64,000 bases of DNA, taken from assembly GCF_016722895.1 (NCBI RefSeq), contig NZ_JAEQNA010000004.1, positions 248,001 through 312,000 on the forward strand, in the 5' to 3' direction. Each line of letters opens with the position of its first letter. Position 1 is the first letter of the stretch. The notes under the pieces were generated by a model, which made no database searches, was not told the DNA's origin, and saw nothing but the letters and a program-made list of their open reading frames with translations. The translations under genes were made by a program, and so were the position numbers. Shown in pieces: positions 28,201 to 45,053 of this stretch. Source of the stretch: Ramlibacter aurantiacus. GTDB lineage: Bacteria; Pseudomonadota; Gammaproteobacteria; Burkholderiales; Burkholderiaceae_C.

Positions 28201-28331
28201 TCCCCGCCACCACCCGGCGGCGCCACTCGCAGGCCGGATCACAGCGCCTGGCGGACGGCGTGGCCACCGTGGCCCGCGGCATGGCTTCGTCGAGCCGCCC
28301 CTGCCGCCGGATGGAGAGCCCCACCGCCGGT

Positions 28332-31067
<2,736 letters not shown>

Positions 31068-31274
31068 CTGCCTGAAAGCCGGGTGCGGTGCCCGGAATGA
31101 TGCGAGGTGAGCGCCGTTGCGGATGCTGCCCTCAAGCCTGACGCTGGCTGTGTGTGGGGCCGGCGCTGCAACGCTCCTTGAGGAACCCGAATTCTACTGG
31201 CCGGTTTGCGCCGCCCTCGCGTGCCGCAGCCCGGCTGGGGCAAACTGAGCAGCTGGAGACAATAGCTCCCCGAC

Positions 31275-34949
<3,675 letters not shown>

Positions 34950-34963
34950 AGCGCGTCAGGCGT

Positions 34964-36010
34964 TCAGCCGGCCTCGGGCTGGGGCAGCCCGTTTCGCAGG
35001 GCCCGCCCCGGCAGCGGCGCCATCGCGTCACGAATGGCGGTGATGTGGTCCGGCGTGGTGCCGCAGCAGCCGCCCACCAGGTTGATCAGGCCCTCGGCGG
35101 CGAACTCCCGCAGCAGCCGGGCGGTGACCTCGGGCGTCTCGTCGAAGCCGGTTTCGCTCATGGGGTTGGGCAGTCCGGCGTTGGGATAGCAGCTGATGTA
35201 GGTGTCCTCGGCCACGCGCGACAGCTCCTGGATGTACGGCCGCATCAGGGCCGCGCCCAGCGCGCAGTTCAGGCCCACCGCCAGCGGCTGCGCGTGGCGC
35301 ACGCTGTACCAGAACGCCTGGACGGTCTGGCCACTGAGGATGCGACCGGAGGCGTCGGTCACGGTGCCGCTGATCACCAGCGGCAGGCGTTCGCCGGACT
35401 GCTCGAGATACTCGTCGATCGCGAACAGGGCGGCCTTGGCATTGAGCGTGTCGAAGATGGTCTCGACCAGCAGCAGGTCGACGCCGCCTTCGACCAGCGC
35501 CTGCACCTGCTCGAAGTAGGCCGCGCGCAGCTGCTCGAAATCGACGTTGCGGGCGCCGGGGTCGTTCACGTCCGGGCTGATCGAGGCGGTGCGCGGCGTC
35601 GGGCCGAGGGCGCCGGCCACGAAGCGGGGCTTGCCGGGCGCCGAAAAGCGGTCGGCCGCCTCGCGTGCGATGCGCGCCGATGCCAGGTTGAGCTCGCGCG
35701 CCAGCGGGCCCAGTGCGTAGTCGTCCTGGGCGATGGAGGTGGCGCCGAAGGTGTTGGTCTCGATGATGTCGGCGCCGGCCGCCAGGAAGGCCTGGTGGAT
35801 GTCGCGGATGACGTCGGGGCGCGTGAGGCTCAGCAGCTCGCCGTTGTTGCGCACGTCCTTGCCGTGCTCCCGGAACCGCTCGCCCCGCACCTGGGCTTCG
35901 GACAGCCGCAAGCGCTGGATCATGGTCCCCATGGCGCCATCGATCACCACGATGCGTTCGGACAGCAGCTGCGGCAGGGCCTGGCCGCGGGTGTAGGCGG
36001 GAAGTTGCAT
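34964..36010 (-). CDS. metH: Homocysteine S-methyltransferase module of split methionine synthase
   Basis: A 348-residue TIM-barrel domain equal to the N-terminal part of Met[15 protein letters not shown] is near the start, [12 protein letters not shown] follows near residue 85, and the zinc ligands appear as GLNC and [10 protein letters not shown]. It has no folate or B12 domain and would have to work with the 28332-31067 product. The intervening kinase gene runs the other way. It diverges from recQ across 57 bases; no cobalamin riboswitch is visible there. Confidence 0.94.
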   Translation of the reverse strand: MQLPAYTRGQALPQLLSERIVVIDGAMGTMIQRLRLSEAQVRGERFREHGKDVRNNGELLSLTRPDVIRDIHQAFLAAGADIIETNTFGATSIAQDDYALGPLARELNLASARIAREAADRFSAPGKPRFVAGALGPTPRTASISPDVNDPGARNVDFEQLRAAYFEQVQALVEGGVDLLLVETIFDTLNAKAALFAIDEYLEQSGERLPLVISGTVTDASGRILSGQTVQAFWYSVRHAQPLAVGLNCALGAALMRPYIQELSRVAEDTYISCYPNAGLPNPMSETGFDETPEVTARLLREFAAEGLINLVGGCCGTTPDHITAIRDAMAPLPGRALRNGLPQPEAG

Positions 36011-36067
36011 CGGGCGATTGTAGGAAGCCGGGGGTGGGGGCCGCTTGCGTGGACAATCGCTGGCATC

Positions 36068-37930
<1,863 letters not shown>

Positions 37931-37954
37931 GCCGGGGCCACCCGCCGAGGGGGC

Positions 37955-38215
37955 TCAGGCCTCCCGGTAGAACGGCTCGACCTGGCCCTTGAGCTTGATC
38001 AGCAGCGGCTGGCCGCGCCGGTCGAGTGTCTTGCCGGCGGGCACCTTGATCCAGCCTTCGCTCACGCAGTATTCCTCGACGTCGTGGCGCTCCTTGCCGT
38101 TGAAGCGGATGCCGATGTCGTGCTCGAACACGGCGGCCACATGGTGCGGGCTGCGAGGGTTGGCGCTGAGGTGGTCGGGAAGCTCGGGACGGGTGGTCGG
38201 CGTCGGTTCGGTCAT
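37955..38215 (-). CDS. DUF3297-family small protein
   Basis: An 86-residue soluble protein. The core HHVAAVFEHDIGIRFNGKER, EYCVSEGWIKVPAG and DRRGQPLLIKLKG matches the DUF3297 family, whose role is unknown. The ATG at 38215 gives the usual start; an in-frame codon at 38230 is possible. The gene is 22 bases downstream of the tandem AAA+ gene on the same strand and convergent with recQ. Confidence 0.8.
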   Translation of the reverse strand: MTEPTPTTRPELPDHLSANPRSPHHVAAVFEHDIGIRFNGKERHDVEEYCVSEGWIKVPAGKTLDRRGQPLLIKLKGQVEPFYREA

Positions 38216-38237
38216 CGCGAGATTGTCCACGAGACGA

Positions 38238-40532
38238 CTAGCGGAACCCGATCGGGCGGGCCTCGCGGACCTCGGGCTTGATGCGGTGCTCGGCTTCGAG
38301 CTGCTCGAGAAACTCCTCGGGGCTGAAGTCGGCCGCGAGGATCACGATCTGGCGCTTGACCGCGGCGAAATCACCCGGGCACAGCTGCTCCAGGTTGGCG
38401 AGCCGCGCCGTCATTTCAGGCGTGAGGCGCCCAGAATCGCCCGCGAGTGCCTCGGTGACGAACATCCGCTCGCGCTGCGGCGCCGTCAGCGGCTTGAACT
38501 TGATCTTGAAGGTGAAGCGCCGCAGCGCTGCCTGGTCCAGGCGGTCGAGCAGGTTGGTGGTGCAGATGAACACGCCCGAGAACCGCTCCATGCCTTGCAG
38601 CATCTCGTTGACCTCGGTCACCTCGTAGGTGCGCTGGGCCCCGCGCCGGTCCTGCAGGAAGCTGTCCGCCTCGTCGAGCAGCAGCACGCCTTTCTCGGCC
38701 TCGGCTTCGCGGAACATGGCCGCCATGTTCTGCTCGGTCTCGCCGACGAACTTGCTCATGAGGTCGCTGGCCTGCCGGATCATCAGCGGTCGCTGCAGGT
38801 GCTGCGCGATGTACTCGGCCAGCGCGGTCTTGCCCGTACCCGGCGCGCCGTAAAAGCACAGCGAGCCATGGCCGCTCGCCTTCAGGGCCGACACGATGCG
38901 CGGCACCTCGAAGCGAGTCTCGACGTGGAGCATGTCCAGGTCGTAGTGCGTCACGCTGCGGCGCTCGCCGGCGCCCGAGGCGCGCAGGCCCAGGGCCTGG
39001 TCGGCGTTGCGCAGCTGGCGTTCGATCAACGTTTCGACGCCCGCCGCCTCGGTGTGCGCCAGCCCGGCAAAGCGAACGGCGGTGCGGATCTGCGCCGGGG
39101 TCAGGCCCTTGCGCTCGGTGAGCTTGGCCACGAACTCGTCGGACACCGCCACGCCTTCCAGGGTCTTGCGCACCAGCTGCTCACGTGCACCGGGCGGAGG
39201 CGATTTCAACTCGAGGTGATAGGCGAATCGCCGCCGGAACGCCGGGTCGATCTGCTCGATCCGGTTGGTGACCCAGATGGTGGGCACCGCATTGGTCTCC
39301 AGGATCTGGTTGACCCAGGCCTTGCCGCTGACGCTGTGGTTGGACGGCGCCACCACCTGCTCGGCCCGCGCCATCAGCTGCGCGGCCTCCGAGCTGATCG
39401 GCGGGAACACGTCTTCGACTTCGTCGAACAGCAACGCTGCCTGCGCGCTGCCCTTGAGGAACACCTGCGCGATCTGCAGCGACCGGTAGCGATCCCGGCC
39501 GGATAGCGAGTTGCCGTCCCGGTCGGCGTACTCCACCTCGAACAACTCCAGGCCGGCGGCCTGCGCCGCCACCTTGGCCAGCTCGGTCTTGCCGGTGCCC
39601 GGCGGGCCGTACAGCAGCACATTCACCCCCGGCTCCTTGCGCGCCACGGCCGCGCGCAGCAGCGCACAGAGCACCTGGGCATCGTCCTGCACGAAGGCGA
39701 AATCGTGCAGGCCCAGCGAGCTCTTGCTGGAAGGGCGGGTGAACACCGCCATCAGCTCGGCCTGGTCGCGGTATTCGCGCATCAGCACCGGCGGCAGCTT
39801 CTCGCTGACCTTCATCAGGTCGGCCAAGTCGGTGATGTTGTGCTCGGAGATCAGGTTCTCCACCAGGCCGATGCGCTCCAGGCGCGAGCCGGCCCGCAAG
39901 GCCTCGCCCACGTCGTTGGGCGGCACGCCGGCGATCTCGGCGATGGCGGCGTATGCCTCGGGTGCGTTGTTGACCTTGAACTCCACCAGGATGCTGCGCA
40001 GGTCACGCTGGTAGCGTGCCAGCGTGCCGTAGAGCAGCAGCGCGCGCTCGGCCCGGTTCAGCTGGAGCAGCCCGGACAGCGCGTCGATGTTCTTTTCGAC
40101 CAGCGTGCTTTGCTTCTTGAGCGCGTGCGTGAGCCAGTCGCAGGTGACGCTGAGCACGGACAGCAGATCCTTCGGCTGGTCCTTGGCGTACTCGTCCAGA
40201 TAGAAGAAGAGGGTGCCCTCTTCGTACGGGCCGCGCCAGATGCCGTGACGCTCGAGGAACTCGCGCGCGGAGAGCCGTTCGTGGTCGCGCCAGAACTCGT
40301 TGTCCTTGCAGCGGCGGGCCAGGAACTCGCGCAGCCGGGCCAGCGTGGAGACCGGCCAGGCGATGTGGCGGCCAGCGAGCGACAGCAGCCCGTTCAGGTC
40401 GCGCCGCACGTTGAACTTGCCACCCTGCTTGGCGGCCAGGGTCAGCACGAAATGCGAGCACATCATGTCCAGCACCGGGGCGTCTTTCAGCCCCGGCGAG
40501 GGTAGGACCTGCACCTCAGAACGCTTGACCAT
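38238..40532 (-). CDS. Tandem AAA+ ATPase of unknown function
   Basis: A 764-residue soluble protein with an all-helical N-terminal region of about 280 residues followed by two AAA+ modules. Module 1 has Walker A GPPGTGKTELAK (Lys315) and Walker B LLFDEVED; module 2 has GAPGTGKTALAE (Lys568) and LLLDEADSF. Both have arginine-rich second-region-of-homology segments (DPAFRRRF and QAALRRF), so both could hydrolyse ATP. The layout recalls Cdc48/SpoVK-type remodelers, but the N-domain is not one I recognise. It is likely co-transcribed with the DUF3297 gene. Confidence 0.82.
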   Translation of the reverse strand: MVKRSEVQVLPSPGLKDAPVLDMMCSHFVLTLAAKQGGKFNVRRDLNGLLSLAGRHIAWPVSTLARLREFLARRCKDNEFWRDHERLSAREFLERHGIWRGPYEEGTLFFYLDEYAKDQPKDLLSVLSVTCDWLTHALKKQSTLVEKNIDALSGLLQLNRAERALLLYGTLARYQRDLRSILVEFKVNNAPEAYAAIAEIAGVPPNDVGEALRAGSRLERIGLVENLISEHNITDLADLMKVSEKLPPVLMREYRDQAELMAVFTRPSSKSSLGLHDFAFVQDDAQVLCALLRAAVARKEPGVNVLLYGPPGTGKTELAKVAAQAAGLELFEVEYADRDGNSLSGRDRYRSLQIAQVFLKGSAQAALLFDEVEDVFPPISSEAAQLMARAEQVVAPSNHSVSGKAWVNQILETNAVPTIWVTNRIEQIDPAFRRRFAYHLELKSPPPGAREQLVRKTLEGVAVSDEFVAKLTERKGLTPAQIRTAVRFAGLAHTEAAGVETLIERQLRNADQALGLRASGAGERRSVTHYDLDMLHVETRFEVPRIVSALKASGHGSLCFYGAPGTGKTALAEYIAQHLQRPLMIRQASDLMSKFVGETEQNMAAMFREAEAEKGVLLLDEADSFLQDRRGAQRTYEVTEVNEMLQGMERFSGVFICTTNLLDRLDQAALRRFTFKIKFKPLTAPQRERMFVTEALAGDSGRLTPEMTARLANLEQLCPGDFAAVKRQIVILAADFSPEEFLEQLEAEHRIKPEVREARPIGFR

Positions 40533-40646
40533 GTGGGATGCCTCCGGCAACCAACGCCGCTGGCGACGGTGCGGGCCATGCTACATGGATTGCGCGGCGC
40601 CGGGGAACCCGCCGCGCTGGTGGGGTGAGGCGCAGAATCGCAGCCC

Positions 40647-41849
40647 ATGATCGAGCTGGCCGACATCCGCCGCGCGGCCGAACGCCTGCGCGGCCACATC
40701 CTGGACACCCCTTGCGTGGAGTCGCGCACGCTGTCCGAACTGACCGGCTGCCAGATCTGGCTGAAGTTCGAGAACCTGCAGTTCACCGCGTCGTTCAAGG
40801 AACGCGGGGCCTGCAACAAGCTGGCCACGCTCGCCGAGGCGCCGGACCCGCCGGCCGGGGTGATCGCCATGAGCGCCGGCAATCACGCGCAGGGCGTGGC
40901 CTACCACGCGCAACGGCTGGGCTTTCGCGCCGTCATCGTCATGCCGCGCTTCACCCCGGGGGTGAAGGTGGAGCGCACCCGCGGCTTCGGTGCCGAGGTC
41001 GTGCTGCACGGCGACACGCTGGACGAGGCCCGCGCGCATGCGCTGGGCCTGGCGCAGGACCAGGGGCTGGCCTTCGTGCATCCCTACGACGACGACGCGG
41101 TCATCGCCGGCCAGGGGACCGTGGCCCTGGAGATGTTCCAGGCGGTGCCGGACCTGCAGACCGTGGTGGTGTCGGTGGGCGGCGGCGGCCTGATCGGCGG
41201 CATGGCGGCGGCCCTGAAGGCGCTGAGCCCAACGATCGAGGTGATCGGCGTCCAGGCGCTGCGCTTTCCCACCATGTACAACGCGGTCAAGCACACCCAC
41301 CTGCCGGTCGGCCAGAGCTCGATCGCCGAAGGCATCGCGGTGGGCACGCCTGGCGAGCGCACACGACGCCTGGTCGAGCGTTGGGTGGACGACATCGAGC
41401 TGGTGGACGAAGGTGACATCGAGCAGGCGATCGTCATGCTGCTGGAGATCGAGAAGACGCTGGTGGAAGGCGCCGGCGCGGCCGGGCTGGCGGCGCTGCT
41501 CAAGCATCCGGAACGCTTTCGGGGCCGCAAGGTGGGGTTGGTGCTGTGCGGCGGCAACATCGATCCCTTGCTGCTGGCAGCCATCATCGAGCGCGGCATG
41601 GTGCGGGCCGGCCGGCTGGCCCGCGTCAGGGTGAGCGCCCGGGACGTTCCCGGATCGCTCGCACGCATCACGGCCACCGTCGCGAGCGCCGGCGCCAACA
41701 TCACCGAAGTGCATCACCAGCGGGCCTTCACCATGCTCGCGGCGCAGAACGTCGAGATCGAGCTGGTCATCCAGACCCGCAACCGCGCGCACATCGACGC
41801 GGTGCTGCAGGCCCTGCACCAGGATGGCTTCCAGGCCCAGCAGCTCTAA
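40647..41849 (+). CDS. ilvA: Threonine ammonia-lyase with ACT domain
   Basis: A 400-residue PLP enzyme converting threonine to 2-oxobutyrate and ammonia. Lys51 in FTASFKERGA holds PLP, SAGNHAQG and the GGGGLIGG phosphate loop follow, and an ACT domain occupies about residues 325-400 (DVPGSLARITATVASAGANI), giving allosteric control. One short ACT domain resembles the shorter catabolic-type enzymes more than the two-domain IlvA, so it may be degradative; the symbol is therefore provisional. Confidence 0.88.
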   Translation: MIELADIRRAAERLRGHILDTPCVESRTLSELTGCQIWLKFENLQFTASFKERGACNKLATLAEAPDPPAGVIAMSAGNHAQGVAYHAQRLGFRAVIVMPRFTPGVKVERTRGFGAEVVLHGDTLDEARAHALGLAQDQGLAFVHPYDDDAVIAGQGTVALEMFQAVPDLQTVVVSVGGGGLIGGMAAALKALSPTIEVIGVQALRFPTMYNAVKHTHLPVGQSSIAEGIAVGTPGERTRRLVERWVDDIELVDEGDIEQAIVMLLEIEKTLVEGAGAAGLAALLKHPERFRGRKVGLVLCGGNIDPLLLAAIIERGMVRAGRLARVRVSARDVPGSLARITATVASAGANITEVHHQRAFTMLAAQNVEIELVIQTRNRAHIDAVLQALHQDGFQAQQL

Positions 41850-41923
41850 GGCCGGGCGGCCCGGTCGCGCCCATTAAAATCGCCGGTTTTGTCCGTCCGC
41901 CGATCCGACAACGAGGAACAACC

Positions 41924-42103
41924 ATGTCCGAGCCTGCACCCCGCCACAGCCACGAGAGCCATGGCCACAGCCCCGCTGCCGCTGAGACGCACGAGCCGCA
42001 CGACGCCGTCGAAGGCGTGATCCACGCGGTGCCCATCGTGCTGCCGATCGTCGGCGGCGTGCTGATGTTCCTGCTGGCCTGGATCGCCATCTACCTGGCC
42101 TGA
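41924..42103 (+). CDS. Small His-rich single-helix membrane protein
   Basis: A 59-residue protein of unknown function. The N-terminal 25 residues contain seven His residues among Glu, Ser and Ala; the C-terminal 25 residues form one membrane helix (VLPIVGGVLMFLLAWIAIYL). A TTAAAAT -10-like element lies at 41874-41880 and an AACGAGGAA ribosome region precedes the ATG. A strong terminator follows, so this is a transcription unit of its own. The His-rich head could bind metal; that is inference. Confidence 0.7.
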   Translation: MSEPAPRHSHESHGHSPAAAETHEPHDAVEGVIHAVPIVLPIVGGVLMFLLAWIAIYLA

Positions 42104-42146
42104 CCCGGGGGTCTGCCCCGCCCGGCCCACGGCTCATCCGTGGCAC

Positions 42147-42185
42147 AGCCCGCGCCCTGCTCCCCGGCAGGCGCGGGCTTTTTTC
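42147..42185 (+). terminator. Rho-independent terminator after the 59-residue gene
   Basis: A ten-base GC-rich stem AGCCCGCGCC with GGCGCGGGCT (42147-42156 and 42170-42179) around a 13-base loop, followed by a T-run. Confidence 0.9.
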
Positions 42186-42210
42186 TTGTGCGCTCAGCCC
42201 TGAGGTGGCA

Positions 42211-42236
42211 TGCATAACCTCATGCAGGTTTTGCAT
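42211..42236. promoter_or_regulatory. TGCAT/ATGCA operator-like repeats upstream of pckG
   Basis: TGCAT (42211-42215) and ATGCA (42222-42226) form an inverted repeat around AACCTC, and a third TGCAT starts at 42232, 21 bases (two helical turns) from the first. The set precedes a CTAAAAT -10-like element at 42278-42284. No known regulator consensus is recognised. The rest of the 341-base gap is a long leader of about 150 bases to the pckG ATG, with a weak GGAG-CACG-CTCC hairpin followed by TTTT near 42400-42416. Confidence 0.45.
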
Positions 42237-42444
42237 GGAATTGCTTTTGCACGCAGTCCTGCCGAGTGGCCGCCTACCTAAAATCGAGGCCCCAGCCGAC
42301 CCGCGGAGCGTCACCTGCCTGTCCGACGCCACCGTAGATAGCCCCGCCCGCCGACTGAACCGAGCCTGATCCCCAAAAGGTGCCGCTTCTTCGCCGGGAG
42401 CACGCTCCTTTTGGAAATCCGGTTTTCACTTCAGGAGCTTTGGA

Positions 42445-44295
42445 ATGAACTCTCCCGTCATGCAGGGGCTGGGCCTCAACACCCCGTCCTGGGTGCGCAA
42501 CGCCAAGTTGATCGCCTGGGTCGCTGACATGGTCGCCCTGTGCAAGCCCGATGCCATCCATTGGTGCGATGGCAGCCAGGCCGAATACGACCGCCTGTGC
42601 CAGCAACTGGTGGACGCCGGCACCCTCAAGCGGCTGGATCCGGCCAAGCGCCCCAACTCCTATCTCGCCTGGTCCGATCCGAGCGATGTCGCCCGCGTCG
42701 AAGACCGCACCTTCGTCTGCTCGCGCACGAAGGAAGACGCGGGCCCGACCAACAACTGGGTCGACCCCCACGAAATGCGCAGCAAGCTGCAGCCGCTGTT
42801 CGACGGTTGCATGCGCGGGCGCACGATGTACGTGGTGCCGTTCTCCATGGGACCGCTGGGCTCGCGCATCGCGCACATCGGCGTCGAACTCTCCGACAGC
42901 CCCTACGTCGCGGTGAACATGCGCCTCATGACGCGCATGGGCAAGGCCGTCCACGAAGTGCTGGGCGTCGACGGTGAATTCGTGCCCTGCGTGCACACGG
43001 TCGGCGCACCGCTGCAGCCCGGCGAGCAGGATGTGTCCTGGCCTTGCAACAAGACCAAGTACATCGTCCATTACCCCGAAACGCGCGAGATCTGGTCGTA
43101 TGGCTCCGGTTATGGCGGCAACGCCCTGCTCGGAAAGAAGTGCCTTGCGCTGCGCCTCGCCTCGTCCATGGGCCGTGACGAGGGCTGGCTGGCCGAGCAC
43201 ATGCTCATCCTGGGCGTGACCAGCCCCGAAGGCCGCAAGTACCACGTGGCGGCCGCCTTCCCCAGCGCCTGCGGCAAGACCAACTTCGCCATGCTGATCC
43301 CGCCCAAGGGCTTCGACGGTTGGAAGGTCACGACCGTCGGCGACGACATCGCCTGGATCAAGCCGGGTTCGGACGGGCGCCTGTATGCCATCAACCCCGA
43401 GGCGGGCTACTTCGGCGTGGCCCCGGGCACCAACTTCGAGACCAACCCGAACTGCATGGCCAGCCTCGGCCGTGACGTGATCTTCACCAACGTGGCGCTC
43501 ACCGACGACGGCGACGTGTGGTGGGAGGGCATGGGCCCGGCTCCGGCGCATGCGCTCGACTGGCAAGGCAAGGACTGGACCCCGGCCATCGCCAAGGAAA
43601 CCGGCGCCAAGGCGGCCCATCCCAATGCCCGCTTCACGGTCGCTGCGACCAACAACCCGGCGCTGGACGAGGCCTGGGACGACCCGCGCGGCGTGCCGAT
43701 CGACGCCTTCATCTTCGGCGGCCGCCGCTCCACCACCGTGCCGCTGGTGACCGAGGCGCGCGACTGGGTCGAAGGGGTCTACATGGCGGCCACCATGGGG
43801 TCCGAAACCACGGCCGCGGCCTTCGGCCAGCAGGGTGTGGTGCGGCGCGATCCCTTCGCCATGCTGCCCTTCGCCGGCTACAACATGTCCGACTACTTCC
43901 AGCATTGGCTGAACCTCGGCAAGAAGCTGCAGGCCAGCGGCGCTCGCCTGCCGCGCATCTACACGACCAACTGGTTCCGCAAGGGCGCCGACGGCAAGTT
44001 CGTCTGGCCCGGCTATGGCGAGAACATGCGCGTGCTCAAGTGGATGATCGACCGCATCGAAGGCAAGGCGCAGGGCAACGACCACGTATTCGGCGTCAGC
44101 CCGGCCTACGAGGAGTTGAACTGGACGGGCCTGGACTTCAGCCGTGAGCAGTTCAAGACGGTCACCGACATCGACAAGGCCGCCTGGCAAGCTGAACTGG
44201 CGCTGCACACCGAACTGTTCGAGCAGCTGGCCTACCACCTGCCATCCGAGTTGACGGCCACCAAGGCCCGGATCGAGGAGCGCCTGGCGGCCTGA
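42445..44295 (+). CDS. pckG: GTP-dependent phosphoenolpyruvate carboxykinase
   Basis: A 616-residue gluconeogenic enzyme converting oxaloacetate to PEP with GTP. The GTP-type hallmarks are present: the P-loop [12 protein letters not shown] with reactive Cys276, [24 protein letters not shown] near residue 215, and [25 protein letters not shown] precedes the ATG as ribosome site. Most enteric bacteria use the unrelated ATP type; the GTP type is usual in this order of betaproteobacteria. A long leader and TGCAT repeats lie upstream. Confidence 0.96.
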   Translation: MNSPVMQGLGLNTPSWVRNAKLIAWVADMVALCKPDAIHWCDGSQAEYDRLCQQLVDAGTLKRLDPAKRPNSYLAWSDPSDVARVEDRTFVCSRTKEDAGPTNNWVDPHEMRSKLQPLFDGCMRGRTMYVVPFSMGPLGSRIAHIGVELSDSPYVAVNMRLMTRMGKAVHEVLGVDGEFVPCVHTVGAPLQPGEQDVSWPCNKTKYIVHYPETREIWSYGSGYGGNALLGKKCLALRLASSMGRDEGWLAEHMLILGVTSPEGRKYHVAAAFPSACGKTNFAMLIPPKGFDGWKVTTVGDDIAWIKPGSDGRLYAINPEAGYFGVAPGTNFETNPNCMASLGRDVIFTNVALTDDGDVWWEGMGPAPAHALDWQGKDWTPAIAKETGAKAAHPNARFTVAATNNPALDEAWDDPRGVPIDAFIFGGRRSTTVPLVTEARDWVEGVYMAATMGSETTAAAFGQQGVVRRDPFAMLPFAGYNMSDYFQHWLNLGKKLQASGARLPRIYTTNWFRKGADGKFVWPGYGENMRVLKWMIDRIEGKAQGNDHVFGVSPAYEELNWTGLDFSREQFKTVTDIDKAAWQAELALHTELFEQLAYHLPSELTATKARIEERLAA

Positions 44296-44316
44296 TCGCA
44301 TCGCCAGGAAGCCAAC

Positions 44317-44345
44317 GAAAAAGCCACCTTCAAGGTGGCTTTTTC
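44317..44345. terminator. Bidirectional terminator between pckG and the opposite small genes
   Basis: AAGCCACCTT pairs with AAGGTGGCTT around one base, with an A-run before and a T-run after, so it can stop transcription from both sides. It lies 21 bases after the pckG stop codon. Confidence 0.9.
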
Positions 44346-44356
44346 TTCTCTTGCAC

Positions 44357-44509
44357 TCAGCGCGCGGCGCTCGTTCGCTTGCGGCGAGCGGCGCGCTGCT
44401 GGGCCTTGCGATGCGACCAGGCGTCCAGCCGCGCCAGCAGGGGGCGCGGCAGACGGCGCAACAACCCACGCAGCAACCACCCTGGCAGAGCCAGCCATGC
44501 AATCACCAT
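44357..44509 (-). CDS. Possible 50-residue basic amphipathic peptide
   Basis: A short open frame starting at an ATG ten bases after the stop of the upstream membrane-protein gene and ending just before the bidirectional terminator. The first half is Trp/Leu-rich with interspersed Arg (LPGWLLRGLLRRLPRPLLARL), the second half is highly basic (KAQQRAARRKR). Base use is like the neighbours. No ribosome site stands out, so translation may be coupled. It is not a family I recognise. Confidence 0.45.
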   Translation of the reverse strand: MVIAWLALPGWLLRGLLRRLPRPLLARLDAWSHRKAQQRAARRKRTSAAR

Positions 44510-44519
44510 GGCCGCTTGC

Positions 44520-44936
44520 TCAGTGGCCGACGCGAGCCTGGGCGTCCATGGCGCGGCTGATGTCGGCCATCACGCGGGCGTCGGTCATCGCCAGCTCCAG
44601 CGTCTGGCGGTCTTCCTGAGCTTGCGCCTGCTCGGCGCGCCAACGCGCAACGGCCGAGCTGGCAGCGCGACGGGCCCGCTTGGTCGGGGCCGCGAACAGC
44701 GCCAGCGCACCGAAGGCGATCAGCCACATCAGGATCCAGGCCGCCAGCAGGTGACCGTCGGTCCAGGTGTCCACGACATGATTCGCCAGGACCAGGGCAG
44801 CGGCGACCATGGCCGTGAGCGCCAGGCTGCCGTGCGCGGCGCCGCGCCAGGCGCGGTTGAAGAAGGTGTAGGCGTTACCGAGGCGGACGAGGCCGGGGTG
44901 CTCGGCGGGGTAATCGACTTGTACAAAACTCGACAT
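44520..44936 (-). CDS. Two-helix membrane protein of unknown function
   Basis: A 138-residue protein with two hydrophobic helices (about residues 38-55 and 64-82), followed by a long charged helix rich in Arg, Ala and Gln (residues 85-138). The start at 44936 was chosen over an upstream frame of poor composition; AAGAGAGGAAAG provides a ribosome site. It diverges from the LysR gene across 117 bases and is followed by a small basic ORF. I do not recognise the family. Confidence 0.7.
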   Translation of the reverse strand: MSSFVQVDYPAEHPGLVRLGNAYTFFNRAWRGAAHGSLALTAMVAAALVLANHVVDTWTDGHLLAAWILMWLIAFGALALFAAPTKRARRAASSAVARWRAEQAQAQEDRQTLELAMTDARVMADISRAMDAQARVGH

Positions 44937-45032
44937 GTGGCTTTCCTCTCTTGAAGCGCCAACGGCGGGTGCCGGTGCGCATGGACGGGATATTAGGGTT
45001 GCCCCTGATATTCTCAAACTTTAGATTGGTGA

Positions 45033-45045
45033 TGAATTCCATTCA
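45033..45045. promoter_or_regulatory. LysR-type operator candidate
   Basis: TGAAT-TCC-ATTCA is an inverted repeat with the T-N11-A layout of LysR-type boxes, ending nine bases before the LysR-gene ATG and within the divergent gap to the membrane-protein gene. Such a site would allow autorepression. Confidence 0.5.
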
Positions 45046-45053
45046 CGCGACAT

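Noticed and set aside
27435..28226. Long open frame antisense to the 27484-28200 gene
   Set aside because: Its amino-acid composition is Arg/Ala/Gly shadow-like without domains; the plus-strand frame has coherent hydrophobic segments.
36011..36067. Cobalamin riboswitch before the homocysteine methyltransferase gene
   Set aside because: The gap to recQ is only 57 bases, too short for the riboswitch, and no B12-box-like sequence was seen.
37931..37954. Further copy of the stop-adjacent repeat after recQ
   Set aside because: GCCACCCGCCGAGGGGG resembles part of it, but the conserved CCCCCCGAAGCG start and the CGGC-AAA-GCCG hairpin are missing.
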